Source: JAHTBL01 sp038532735
Lineage (GTDB): Bacteria; Pseudomonadota; Alphaproteobacteria; Rhodobacterales; Rhodobacteraceae
Assembly: GCA_038532735.1 (NCBI GenBank)
Contig: JBCBAC010000002.1
Location: forward strand, 324,335-388,334
Length of the DNA stretch: 64,000 bases
Direction: 5' to 3'
The notes below the pieces were generated by a model. The model saw only the letters and a list, made by a program, of their open reading frames with translations, made no database searches and had not been told where the DNA came from. The position numbers were made by a program, and so were the translations under genes. Of this stretch, positions 26,169 to 34,756 are shown one piece after another (position 1 is the first letter of the stretch; each line of letters opens with the position of its first letter).

Positions 26169-28098
26169 AGGCAGCGCTCCCAAGATACGCGCCGGTGCTA
26201 AAGCGTTTCTGTTCGCGGGGGTCGACGTCGTTAAAGACGGTTCCAATTACGTTCAAGCCACCTCGGCTGAGCCGATCATAGGCTTCACGTAACTCGTTGC
26301 CCTTGGACCTTCCCCAGCGGACGACAATGAACACAGCATCAGCAAGGGGTCCGAACCGGCATGCATCGTCGAAAACAAGAACCGGTGGCGTATCCAAGAG
26401 GATCAGATCGAAACGCTCGCGCAGTTCCGGTATAACCTTCATCTGGAACTCTTGAAGAACGTGAAGATTGAGGCCGTCCTGTGTGTCCACACGGATCACC
26501 TGAAAATCATCTGCTGACGCGATAGGTGCATCGGCGGAGATTGGTTCGACCACAGATGTTTCACCAAACTTCTCCGAGCCACCAATTGGCTTTGCACCCG
26601 TCTCAAAGTCTTGAACCATTTGCTCTAGTGACAAGGTTTTGGAGCTTTCACCGTCAAGCGCAGCAGCACTTTCGCCTTGAAAGTCGAAGTCCAAAAGCAG
26701 GACCTTCAATCCATCGCGGGTTGCTGACCCAGCCAACGAAAGCGCAACCGTAGATTTGCCTTCATTTGGCAAACTGGACGAGATCATGATGACTTTCGCA
26801 TTGTGGGATCTGAACTTGTTAAACCACAGTGTCAAAATCCCCCGCACACCCTCGTTGAAGTATGAACGGGGGTCGGCTGACAGGACTTTCAACGGCGAAG
26901 GTCGGCTTAGCCAGAAACTCTCCTTCGGGATGCGAGGAACCGAACCGAAATTTCTCAATCCGGTGATCCGCTGCACATCGGCTTCTGTCCAAACCCGGCG
27001 GTTCAAAGACTCCAGCAAAAGCACTGTGATGAAGGCAAGGATGGTCGCTGCAATGAAAGACAATGCAAGCGCCACTTTCTGATTGGGCCAGGCCGGCTCT
27101 ACAGGAACGCGCGCGACTGTGACGTGGCGTGCCGAGCGCGGCACGAAATCAAGTTGGGTTTCCAGCTCGTTCAATCGCTCAACGGCATTCTGATAGCGCG
27201 TTTGCTGAAGGCTTAAAGCGCGCTCCATCCGACCAAGCGTAAGCGTGGCCGCGGTGTGTTCGCGCAAACGTTCATCGACCTCTTCAAGAGCGGCTTGGTT
27301 CCGTTGAAACTCCGTTTCATGCCTCGACTCGCCACCAAGCGCGTCTCGGATGGCTGAAAGACGCATCTGCTCGGATAAAAGCCGATCAAGAAGATCACTG
27401 TCATCAAGACCGTTCGTGCGCACAAAGTCGGTAAACTGGCTGTCCAACTCGCTTAGTTCGACCGACATTGCCTCTGCGCGCGTTTCAAGAAATCTGATGG
27501 ATTGCTGGATTTCCCGACGTTGGGACTGTTCGGATCGACGAATATAGGTTTCCGCGACACCGTTCGCGATGGCGGCTGTCAATTCAGGGTCCGGTGTTTC
27601 GGCAACGATTTCAATCGCAAGGCTCTCGCCTGATCGCGATACCGAATAACTTGCCAAGAGCTTATCAACAATCTGCGCAAGCCGCTCAGTCGCCGAAATC
27701 GTTGGATTATCAGATGCTGGAACGAACACTGGATGCGTTGCCAGATCCAGCTGTGCTGCCACTTCAGCGGCGAACTGACGAGATCGCAATACGTCAAGTT
27801 CAGTCTCAACGATGGATCGCGAGACATCAAAGGATTCAAGTTGCGCGGCAGTTCGGCTTATCCGGGTCTCAGATGGGGTGAGGACAATCGTAGCCCGGGT
27901 TGCATAGCTTTCCTCAACCGTTCGAAGATAGAAGGTAGCAGCAGCCATTATGACCACGATCAGAGTAATTGCGATCAGCGCTTGCCGCCGCAAAATCGTT
28001 AGCAACCCCTCCAACCCCATCCGCTCCCCTTGGATTTGCAGGTCGTTTTGGTCAGATTGAGGCGGCTGTCGCCATTCATCGTAGACGTTGACGCTCAT
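26146..28098 (-). CDS. Polysaccharide copolymerase/BY-kinase (Wzc/ExoP-like)
   Basis: A 650-aa inner-membrane protein. A Wzz domain with spans near 40-58 and 350-370 flanks a periplasmic coiled-coil region (200-320). The proline-rich copolymerase signature is VPVEPAWPNQKVAL just before the second span. The cytoplasmic kinase has Walker A (SSSLPNEGKSTVALSL, about 436), Walker A' (VLLLDFDFQ) and Walker B (LILLDTPP, about 563). The last 40 residues hold only two tyrosines instead of the usual Tyr cluster, so phosphorylation control may be weak or different. It would set chain length and link synthesis with the Wza-like exporter at 32935-34197. The start overlaps the upstream GT stop (ATGA). Confidence 0.87.
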   Translation of the reverse strand: MSVNVYDEWRQPPQSDQNDLQIQGERMGLEGLLTILRRQALIAITLIVVIMAAATFYLRTVEESYATRATIVLTPSETRISRTAAQLESFDVSRSIVETELDVLRSRQFAAEVAAQLDLATHPVFVPASDNPTISATERLAQIVDKLLASYSVSRSGESLAIEIVAETPDPELTAAIANGVAETYIRRSEQSQRREIQQSIRFLETRAEAMSVELSELDSQFTDFVRTNGLDDSDLLDRLLSEQMRLSAIRDALGGESRHETEFQRNQAALEEVDERLREHTAATLTLGRMERALSLQQTRYQNAVERLNELETQLDFVPRSARHVTVARVPVEPAWPNQKVALALSFIAATILAFITVLLLESLNRRVWTEADVQRITGLRNFGSVPRIPKESFWLSRPSPLKVLSADPRSYFNEGVRGILTLWFNKFRSHNAKVIMISSSLPNEGKSTVALSLAGSATRDGLKVLLLDFDFQGESAAALDGESSKTLSLEQMVQDFETGAKPIGGSEKFGETSVVEPISADAPIASADDFQVIRVDTQDGLNLHVLQEFQMKVIPELRERFDLILLDTPPVLVFDDACRFGPLADAVFIVVRWGRSKGNELREAYDRLSRGGLNVIGTVFNDVDPREQKRFSTGAYLGSAAYAKHRFV

Positions 28099-29312
28099 CG
28101 GGTCGCCTCCGGCCGTTTTAGGCGTTCGGTCGGTTGCTCACTTGTCTCCACACCCACGTGTGCATCCTGATTTGCGCGGCCGAAACGGCGATGGTGCAGT
28201 GCACTCTCGTAGAGGCCTTCATGCGCTTGAATGTAGGGATCGAAGGAAAATCGCTCTGCAACACGGGTCCGACCCGCCAGCCCGCGGGCGACCCGCTCAG
28301 CAGGCTCAAGATCGACAAGCTGATGGATGGCCGCTGCCATAGCATCAATGTCGCGAGGTGCGACGACAGCTCCAGTCGGTCCAACCAATTCAGCACAATC
28401 GCCAACATCAGTGACCACACACGGCACTCCGGCGGCCATCGCTTCCGCCACGGCGAGTGGGAAGGCCTCACCCCAGGCAGATGACAAAAGAAACACATCA
28501 AAGCCCGGAACCAATGACGCTACATCATCTCGCGTCTCAAGGAAGCTGACGCGATCCGCAATGCCCAGAGCCGAAGCCTCTTGCTTTGCGGCGCTCTCGC
28601 TCAGCCCTTCTCCCATCAGAACGCCATGCACATCGCGTCCTGCGTCCAGCAACTTCGCCACGGCCCGTACCATTGCCACGTGATCTTTCATGGGATGGCT
28701 CCGCGCGACATTTCCGATAATTTTGCGATCATCGGCAAATCCACAGATCTTGGCCAATCGCGCCCGCGCATCCCGATCCGGCTGGAACACAGCAGCGTCA
28801 ATCGCATTTGGAATGACACGCACCCGGTCCGACGCAAAACCAATCGTCTCATGCTGCGCGCGAGATGTAGAAGAACAATAAGAGATGCCGTCTACGCGGT
28901 GCGAAAACGCGGCTAAGGCTTTAAGCACCGCCCTGGTCGAGGCTTTCTCGGCCTTTACGTCAGCGAGCGAATGATGAATGCCCCAAACCAACGCCGTATT
29001 GCGCAGTCCTGCCCTACCGACCATAGCGGCAAGGCAGCCGTGATACATCCAACCAAAAATAAGGTCCGGCGCTTCTGAGGACAGCTTTTTACGAAGAGCA
29101 CGCAACGCGCCAAGCGATTTGATGCCGGGCGACACACCAAGGTGTTGAACGCGCACGCCTGCGTCTGTCAGTTCGTCCGAAATAGGACCAGCTGACATCA
29201 AAGACACCACCGAGTGGTTTTTCCGCGCCTGGTTTAATGCACAAAGATAACGCGACAGCATAATTTGTGCACCACCGACACCGGTGCTTGTAATCACGTG
29301 AATGACTTTCAT
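28095..29312 (-). CDS. Glycosyltransferase family 4
   Basis: A 405-aa GT-B enzyme. MKVIHVITSTGVGGAQIMLSRYL at the N-terminus and NVARSHPMKDHVAMVRAVAKLL and SAWGEAFPLAVAEAMAAGVPCVVTD in the C-terminal domain are characteristic. First gene of the minus-strand transcript that runs through the kinase, lyase, Wzx, Wzy, GT and sulfotransferase genes, all joined by short overlaps. It is divergent from the PglC-like initiating transferase across a 164-bp gap that must hold both promoters. Donor and acceptor sugars cannot be deduced. Confidence 0.85.
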   Translation of the reverse strand: MKVIHVITSTGVGGAQIMLSRYLCALNQARKNHSVVSLMSAGPISDELTDAGVRVQHLGVSPGIKSLGALRALRKKLSSEAPDLIFGWMYHGCLAAMVGRAGLRNTALVWGIHHSLADVKAEKASTRAVLKALAAFSHRVDGISYCSSTSRAQHETIGFASDRVRVIPNAIDAAVFQPDRDARARLAKICGFADDRKIIGNVARSHPMKDHVAMVRAVAKLLDAGRDVHGVLMGEGLSESAAKQEASALGIADRVSFLETRDDVASLVPGFDVFLLSSAWGEAFPLAVAEAMAAGVPCVVTDVGDCAELVGPTGAVVAPRDIDAMAAAIHQLVDLEPAERVARGLAGRTRVAERFSFDPYIQAHEGLYESALHHRRFGRANQDAHVGVETSEQPTERLKRPEATR

Positions 29313-29476
29313 GAGCCAATGGTTGCTTAAAAAAAATTTTGATGTCAGACTAACAAGCAGAAGGTGTGTCGCAAAGGTTTGTTTTTCCTGAGCACATTAT
29401 CAAAACTAATTTTTTCTTTGTTCTCGCGTATTTAGCGCGAAAAATAATTAACTCTGACCAACTGTATGATGCAGAT

Positions 29477-30088
29477 ATGGATCGCAAAGTAGAGGTCGCG
29501 ACAGCGGCCATTCTAGTATTGTTTTTATTGCCATTTTTTCTGGTGGCATGCATCGCGGTGCGAATCAGCATCGGGTCTCCGATCTTCTTTGTTCAAACCC
29601 GCGTGGGCAGGAACAAACGGCCCATCCGTGTGCACAAACTTCGCACAATGCATCACCAGCCTGTCGGTCAAACACCCCTTCCGGATGATGCACGGACCAC
29701 AGCCACAACTGTCATTCTGCGTCGACTTCGACTGGATGAATTGCCACAACTACTTGCCGTATTGCGCGGCGATTTAGCTTTGGTTGGCCCGCGCCCCTTG
29801 CTCCCCGAAACGATTGAGAGCTTCGGAGCCGAGGGAAAGATACGCTGCGCTGTGCGCCCCGGGATCACCGGGTGGTCGCAGGTCAGCGGGAACACACATC
29901 TGAGTGATGAGGAGAAGCTCCAACTTGATCTGTGGTATGTCGCGAACCGATCGATGGCACTGGATTTTCGTATCTTGTTTGAAACGGGTCTCGTTGCGTT
30001 GTTTGGAGAGCGCCGTAAACCCAGCAGACTTCTTGCGGCGCAATCTGACATCGCGATGGATACCCCTGCAGGGAGGCCGTCGCTTTGA
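29477..30088 (+). CDS. Initiating phosphoglycosyl transferase (PglC-like bacterial sugar transferase)
   Basis: About 203 aa, the size of the small monotopic PglC type rather than WbaP. One re-entrant N-terminal hydrophobic helix (AAILVLFLLPFFLVACIAV) is followed by GSPIFFVQTRVGRNKRPI, the KLRTM motif, the catalytic Asp-Glu in LRLDELPQL, and GPRPLLPE. It transfers a sugar-1-phosphate from a UDP-sugar to undecaprenyl phosphate. The frame is open from a GTG at 29366, but family alignment supports the ATG at 29477 although its SD is weak. Followed with overlap by formyltransferase, deacetylase and aminotransferase genes that would make or modify its amino-sugar substrate. Confidence 0.88.
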   Translation: MDRKVEVATAAILVLFLLPFFLVACIAVRISIGSPIFFVQTRVGRNKRPIRVHKLRTMHHQPVGQTPLPDDARTTATTVILRRLRLDELPQLLAVLRGDLALVGPRPLLPETIESFGAEGKIRCAVRPGITGWSQVSGNTHLSDEEKLQLDLWYVANRSMALDFRILFETGLVALFGERRKPSRLLAAQSDIAMDTPAGRPSL

Positions 30089-31002
30089 AAACAGTTTTCA
30101 TTGGCGCAGTCGAAGGTTCTGCGAAAGCGCTTGAAGCTCTCTGCAGTTCAGGCCGCGCGCCCGAGCTGGTCGTCACCCTTCCTCTCGATCTGTCACATAG
30201 ACACTCTGATTTTGCTGATCTTGGCCCGATCTGCTCAAAATTCGATGTGCCATTACACCGGACCCCAAAATCCGAGGCCCCCGAAACTTTGCAGCGGATT
30301 GCCGAAGTTAAGCCAGATCTTGTTCTGGTCATCGGCTGGTCACAGCTTTGCGGTCCAGCCCTCCGCGACATTCCCAAAATCGGCAATATCGGCTTTCATC
30401 CCTCAGCGCTGCCACGGCTTCGCGGGCGCGGCGTCATTCCTTGGACGATCCTTCTGGGTCTGAAGGAAACCGGCGCGACCCTTTTCTGGCTGGGCGACGG
30501 GGCCGATACCGGTCCCATCGCAAGCCAACGCCTGATCGCCATAGACCCTGCAAGCGAAACCGCGGCCAGTCTTTATGAAAAGCAGATCACAGCGCTGTCC
30601 CAGATGCTGCCGCCGCTGGTTGAGCGTATCACTGCAGGCGACATTCCCGCCGACCCGCAAGATGACAGCCTCGCAAGCGTTTGTGCGCGGCGGCGTCCAA
30701 GCGACGGGCATATTGACTGGTCGCGGCCGGCCTCTGAAGTTGAACGGCTGATCCGGGCGGCTGGCCCGCCTTATCCCGGTGCTTTTACGCAGGCAGATGA
30801 TGGCGCGGAATTGGTTCTGACAAATGCACGCATGCACCCGCGCGAGGGCTACTTCATCGGATTGCCGGGTCAGGTTCAGGCCGTTGACGGCAATACATTC
30901 ACTGTCGTTTGCGGCGACACCCGCAGTATCGACATCACCGCGTGGGCGGGTGCCGACGCGCCGCCGCGCGTGCATACCTTTCTCGGAGGACGACAGACAT
31001 GA
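30085..31002 (+). CDS. Formyltransferase family protein (putative sugar N-formyltransferase)
   Basis: A 305-aa folate-dependent formyltransferase. The N-terminal domain (1-180) has VLVIGWSQLCGP, then GNIGFHPSALPRLRGRG, and the later D in WLGDGADTGPI. The C-terminal domain (about 195-300) resembles the OB-like Formyl_trans_C (IDWSRPASEVERLIRA, GPPYPGAF). The catalytic Asn usually found two residues before the active His is Gly here, as in some relatives. The TTG start at 30085 is fixed by GGGAGG 8 nt upstream and overlaps the transferase stop (TTGA). Placed between PglC- and PglE-like genes, it probably formylates the C4 amine of a sugar nucleotide. Confidence 0.8.
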   Translation: MKTVFIGAVEGSAKALEALCSSGRAPELVVTLPLDLSHRHSDFADLGPICSKFDVPLHRTPKSEAPETLQRIAEVKPDLVLVIGWSQLCGPALRDIPKIGNIGFHPSALPRLRGRGVIPWTILLGLKETGATLFWLGDGADTGPIASQRLIAIDPASETAASLYEKQITALSQMLPPLVERITAGDIPADPQDDSLASVCARRRPSDGHIDWSRPASEVERLIRAAGPPYPGAFTQADDGAELVLTNARMHPREGYFIGLPGQVQAVDGNTFTVVCGDTRSIDITAWAGADAPPRVHTFLGGRQT

Positions 31003-31688
31003 CTTTCGGCTTTGGCAGCATGAAAGGCCCGGTTTTGGTCATCGCGCCTCATCCCGACGACGAGGTTCTGGGAGCAGGAGGCACAATGGCGCGTCTCGCA
31101 TCTGAAGGCCGCGAGGTGCATGTCTGCATTGTCACAAGTGGCAGCCCTCCAAAATATGATGCTGCACAAATTGAGCGTGTCCGCTCCGAAGCAAAGCTGG
31201 CAAATGATCGGCTTGGCGTGACAGACGTGCATTGGCTGGGGTTTCCCGCAGCCGAACTGTCCGAGACACCCCACGCAGACCTCAATGCTGGGATCGCAGG
31301 GCTCGTTCAGTCTCTAGGCCCAGAGGTCGTGCTGCTGCCGCATCCGGGCGACATGCATCTCGATCACCAAGCGTGCTTCACCTCCAGCCTTGTCGCAAGC
31401 CGTCCGCACCAGGCGACATATCCGCCTGTCTTGATGGCCTATGAAACGTTGTCTGAAACCAACTGGAATGCCCCGCATCTGACGCCTGGCTTCATTCCGT
31501 CAGTCTTCGTCGACATCAGCGAAACACTGGACGCCAAACTTGATGCTTTTGCGCTTTATGAAAGCCAGGTTCGCCAACCACCGCATGAACGCTCGCCAGA
31601 GGTTCTACGTGCTTTGGCGACGTTGCGCGGCGCAACGGTTCACCGCAACGCATGCGAGGCTTTCGTGCCCGTGCGCATGGTTCTGTGA
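30999..31688 (+). CDS. PIG-L family N-deacetylase
   Basis: About 229 aa. The zinc-binding PHPDDE motif is at residues 16-21 and the second metal motif HLDHQ around 123-127, both intact. The family hydrolyses N-acetyl groups of GlcNAc-type sugars. GGAGG precedes the ATG, which overlaps the formyltransferase stop (ATGA). Between a formyltransferase and a DegT-type aminotransferase, it likely deacetylates an amino-sugar at nucleotide or lipid-linked level so that another acyl group can be placed, or trims the product. Signal peptide not seen. Confidence 0.85.
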   Translation: MTFGFGSMKGPVLVIAPHPDDEVLGAGGTMARLASEGREVHVCIVTSGSPPKYDAAQIERVRSEAKLANDRLGVTDVHWLGFPAAELSETPHADLNAGIAGLVQSLGPEVVLLPHPGDMHLDHQACFTSSLVASRPHQATYPPVLMAYETLSETNWNAPHLTPGFIPSVFVDISETLDAKLDAFALYESQVRQPPHERSPEVLRALATLRGATVHRNACEAFVPVRMVL

Positions 31689-31699
31689 GGGCAAACAGT

Positions 31700-32881
31700 A
31701 TGGCAAATTGGCCCATTTTTGATGACGAACAAGTCGAAGCCGTTGCGCGCGTGCTTAGATCAGGTCGCGTGAATGCATGGACAGGCCCGGAGGTTGGCGA
31801 GTTCGAGGCCGCCTTTGCCAAGCTCACGGGCACGGAACATGCAATGGCGATGGCCAATGGTACGGTCACTTTGGACACAGCGCTCCGTGTGCTGGACCTT
31901 GAACCGGGAGACGAAGTGATCGTCTCTCCGCGTAGCTTTGTGGCGTCGGCCTCATGCGTGATGCTGGCCGGAGGTATCCCAATTTTCGCCGATGTCGACA
32001 GGGACAGTCAAAACATCACACCTGCCACCATTGCGCCGCTCATCGGCCCTCGCACGCGCGGAATCCTTGCCGTTCACCATGCAGGCTGGCCTTGCGATAT
32101 GGCAGGCATTCTGGATCTTGCCAGCGCCCACGATCTTTGGGTGATCGAAGATTGCGCGCAGGCGCATGGCGCTAAGATCGATGGCCAACATATCGGCGGT
32201 TTCGGCACCTTTGGCTCGTTTTCCTTCTGTCAGGACAAAATCATGACCACAGGCGGAGAGGGTGGCCTTCTCGTCACAAATGACGAGACACTTTTCGCGC
32301 GGGCCTGGAGCTTCAAGGACCACGGCAAAAACCGCGCGACCGTAATGGCACCGGCGGATGCGCCAGGTTTCAGGTGGCTCCATGATGGTCCACCCGGAAC
32401 CAACTTACGGATGACGGGCATGCAAGCCGCCCTCGGGCTGGTGCAGATCGCTCGGCTGCCAGAATGGCGTCGCATCCGCAGTCGGAATGCGCACATTCTG
32501 GTCGAGGCTTTAGCCGAAGACCCTCTGTTCAGAGTGCCTTTGCCAGCTCAAGGGATCACCCATGCCTATTATCGTTTCTATGTCTTTCTCAGATTGGATG
32601 CGCTCGCGGGCGGCTGGAACCGTGACCGTATTCTTGATGAGATTAAAGCAGCCGGATTTCAGGCTTTGACAGGAAGCTGCCCAGAAATTTACCGCGAACG
32701 GGTGTTCGCCGATCATGGGTTGGGGCCATCCGCACCCCTTCCGGTCGCGCAGGAACTTGGCGAAACCAGCCTCGCCTTCCTCGTCGATCCAGCCCAGACG
32801 GAAGAGGATCTGGCTGAACTCGCGGATGTCCTTAAAGCGATCTCTCGAAAAGCGGTTCGAAAATCAACACGTTGCGCGTAG
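31700..32881 (+). CDS. DegT/DnrJ/EryC1 family sugar aminotransferase (PglE-like)
   Basis: About 393-aa PLP enzyme. Family blocks: SGRVNAWTGPEVGEFEAAFA, EPGDEVIVSPRSFVAS, VIEDCAQAHGAK with the PLP-ring Asp, and FSFCQDKIMTTGGEGG with the Schiff-base Lys. It transaminates 4-keto sugars to 4-amino sugars, usually from glutamate. GAGGG lies 8 nt before the ATG at 31700; a GTG at 31685 that overlaps the deacetylase stop is an alternative. Its probable substrate is the 4-keto sugar made by the dehydratase at 17236-19320. Confidence 0.86.
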   Translation: MANWPIFDDEQVEAVARVLRSGRVNAWTGPEVGEFEAAFAKLTGTEHAMAMANGTVTLDTALRVLDLEPGDEVIVSPRSFVASASCVMLAGGIPIFADVDRDSQNITPATIAPLIGPRTRGILAVHHAGWPCDMAGILDLASAHDLWVIEDCAQAHGAKIDGQHIGGFGTFGSFSFCQDKIMTTGGEGGLLVTNDETLFARAWSFKDHGKNRATVMAPADAPGFRWLHDGPPGTNLRMTGMQAALGLVQIARLPEWRRIRSRNAHILVEALAEDPLFRVPLPAQGITHAYYRFYVFLRLDALAGGWNRDRILDEIKAAGFQALTGSCPEIYRERVFADHGLGPSAPLPVAQELGETSLAFLVDPAQTEEDLAELADVLKAISRKAVRKSTRCA

Positions 32882-32934
32882 GCACATCTTTCTGCCCCAG
32901 GTCGCGAGCTCGCGCAAAATCGTTTCTAGAAAAG

Positions 32935-34197
32935 TCATTCCTCGAGAAACGTGACCTTCACTTCGACCACGTCGCCTGGCTGAACCAAATCACCCATGCG
33001 CGCTTGTCGTTCCTCTTCATCGTCACCCGATCCACGGTAGATGAAGACATCAACGATGGTTTCGACCTGTGAGGCGACAGTGCTGCCCGTTCCGACCAGA
33101 ACGGCTTGAAGCCCCTCAATCCGTCCCTCAAGCTGTGAGAGGTCTTGCTCCAGCTCTTGGTTCTGAGTGAGCAAGTCGGATCGATACTCATTTTGAGTGC
33201 GTTCAATTTCCGCGACAAGCCGGGCGCGCTCCGCCTGAGTGCCGAAAATATCGCTTTCTATCGTCAAAAGCCGCGCAGAGGCCGTCAGCGCAGCTTGCCT
33301 GATATTGTTGACCGTATCAGCGGTGGTCAGACCACGCTCTCTCATATCAAGAACGCGCGCGAGGCGTTCTTCCTCGGCAGCCGACGCACTCGTGTAATTC
33401 CCAAACGCCGTGCGCAGCCTTTCGATCCGTTGGTCTACCAGTTCGATACGCTTGTTAAGTGCCTCATTGACGTGGAACCGGTCAGCGATGCCAAGGCTGA
33501 CTTCTTCCAAAACGGTCGCAGCGCCCTGCTCTCCCAGGATCTCCGACAGCTTCGCGAGATCGGCATCGGGAATATCCTCCACCGAGGCGGGTGCCGCCAA
33601 AAGAATTGTGTTTTTCAGAAGCTGTCCGCGAAGCAGTCGGCGCAATTGCATCGCTGCGTTAAGCTGCGCTGGGGCTTCGAACGGAGTTGCCGTCGCGCCT
33701 TGTGTGGCGGACACCCCGCCCCGCGCACCAATCGCCGCTCTCACAGTAAGTCCGGGGGCGAAATCCACGATCCCGGGTTGGGCGACATGACCGTGAATTG
33801 TGACCGGCCGTAGCTGCGTAATCTCAAGGAAAAGATCATCTGCATCCAAGACGACAAACGCAGGATCCCTCCCCACAAGGTTCGGCACTTCGATACCAAG
33901 GGCTGACTGCTTGATCTCGTGTGTCAATTCACTCAGGGAGAGACCCTCAGCCTGAAACCTTCCTAGAAAAGGAAAACCGATCCCGCCATCAATCCCGATC
34001 CTCGCGACATGCGGGCCGGGTTGTAGCGCTAGGTAGCTGAGCGAGAGCTCATCGCCTGGTTGAAGTTTATACGCGTCATCCTGCGCAACCGATTGCACAG
34101 CGAACAGTGCAAGAAAGACTGCGCAGCAAAATATGTGCGATAGCAACTGATAGGCAAGACCGCACAAGCGGCGTGGGAAATTTAAATCACGGTTCAA
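32935..34197 (-). CDS. Polysaccharide export protein (Wza/ExoF-like)
   Basis: A 420-aa periplasmic/outer-membrane export component. A hydrophobic signal segment (CCAVFLALFAVQSVAQ) is followed by the Poly_export domain (YKLQPGDELSLSYLAL, about 43-130) and an SLBB-like region (PVTIHGHVAQPGIVDFAPGLTVRAAI). A long coiled coil with many Glu/Arg heptads (about 255-385) follows, as in rhizobial ExoF. No clear lipobox is seen. The frame starts at TTG 34197 with AGGA 8 nt upstream; no ATG precedes the signal segment. Partner of the Wzc-like protein; single gene, convergent with the aminotransferase. Confidence 0.82.
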   Translation of the reverse strand: MNRDLNFPRRLCGLAYQLLSHIFCCAVFLALFAVQSVAQDDAYKLQPGDELSLSYLALQPGPHVARIGIDGGIGFPFLGRFQAEGLSLSELTHEIKQSALGIEVPNLVGRDPAFVVLDADDLFLEITQLRPVTIHGHVAQPGIVDFAPGLTVRAAIGARGGVSATQGATATPFEAPAQLNAAMQLRRLLRGQLLKNTILLAAPASVEDIPDADLAKLSEILGEQGAATVLEEVSLGIADRFHVNEALNKRIELVDQRIERLRTAFGNYTSASAAEEERLARVLDMRERGLTTADTVNNIRQAALTASARLLTIESDIFGTQAERARLVAEIERTQNEYRSDLLTQNQELEQDLSQLEGRIEGLQAVLVGTGSTVASQVETIVDVFIYRGSGDDEEERQARMGDLVQPGDVVEVKVTFLEE

Positions 34198-34503
34198 GAG
34201 CGGGTCCTGACAAGCCAGATATCAATTAATAAACAAGTAAATACAGGTCCTGGAAAATCGGATGCTCATACATCCAAGGGCAGACCTTTATAAAAACTAA
34301 ACAGTATTAGTGAATTTTTCTGCCTTCCCGTCAAGACCGCCGTCCTTTCAGAGGCCTTCAGACGCTCAGACTTTCTTGCACAGATTCTTTCAGTGTCGTC
34401 ATGCGATCGCACTGCAAATCGTCTTCCGATATGCTTCGAAATTTTTCACGGGCAAAGATTATGAAAGGCGATGCCGCACAAGTCACTGATGATATGCGAT
34501 AAA
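34198..34503. other. Intergenic gap between the export gene and tRNA-Thr (306 bp)
   Basis: AT-rich stretch that should carry the promoter of the Wza/ExoF-like gene. A weak 5-bp stem (GGATG/CATCC near 34260) is visible. I see no open frame, integrase remnant or clear attachment-site duplication. Confidence 0.45.
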
Positions 34504-34579
34504 TGGTGCCCCCACACGGACTCGAACCGCGGACCTACTGATTACAAATCAGTTGCTCTACCAGCTGAGCTATAGGGGC
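34504..34579 (-). tRNA. tRNA-Thr (anticodon UGU)
   Basis: The minus strand folds as a 76-nt cloverleaf with encoded CCA. The acceptor stem pairs GCCCCTA with TGGGGGC (one G-U), the D arm is GCTC/GAGC, the anticodon stem is ACTGA/TCAGT with loop TTTGTAA giving anticodon TGT, and the T arm is CGCGG/CCGTG with TTCGAAC. It marks the boundary between the polysaccharide locus and core genes such as acetate kinase. Confidence 0.96.
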
Positions 34580-34756
34580 TCTGTTCTTCACGAACTCGCG
34601 CGATATAGCAGCAGAGCTTTGAAAAGGGCAATGGGGTTTTGTGCCTGTGAGCCGGATTTGTAACCGCGCGCTTTTGCCAAACTGTCACCTGCGTGAAATA
34701 TGTCCTAGCGTATGACCTATTCGAACCGCCGCCCCATTCGCTTGCAAAGGCCAGAC

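Noticed and set aside
32903..32914. Perfect 12-bp palindrome CGCGAGCTCGCG between the aminotransferase and export genes
   Set aside because: It has no loop and no U tract, so it is not a standard terminator. GC-rich self-complementary words of this size are not rare here.
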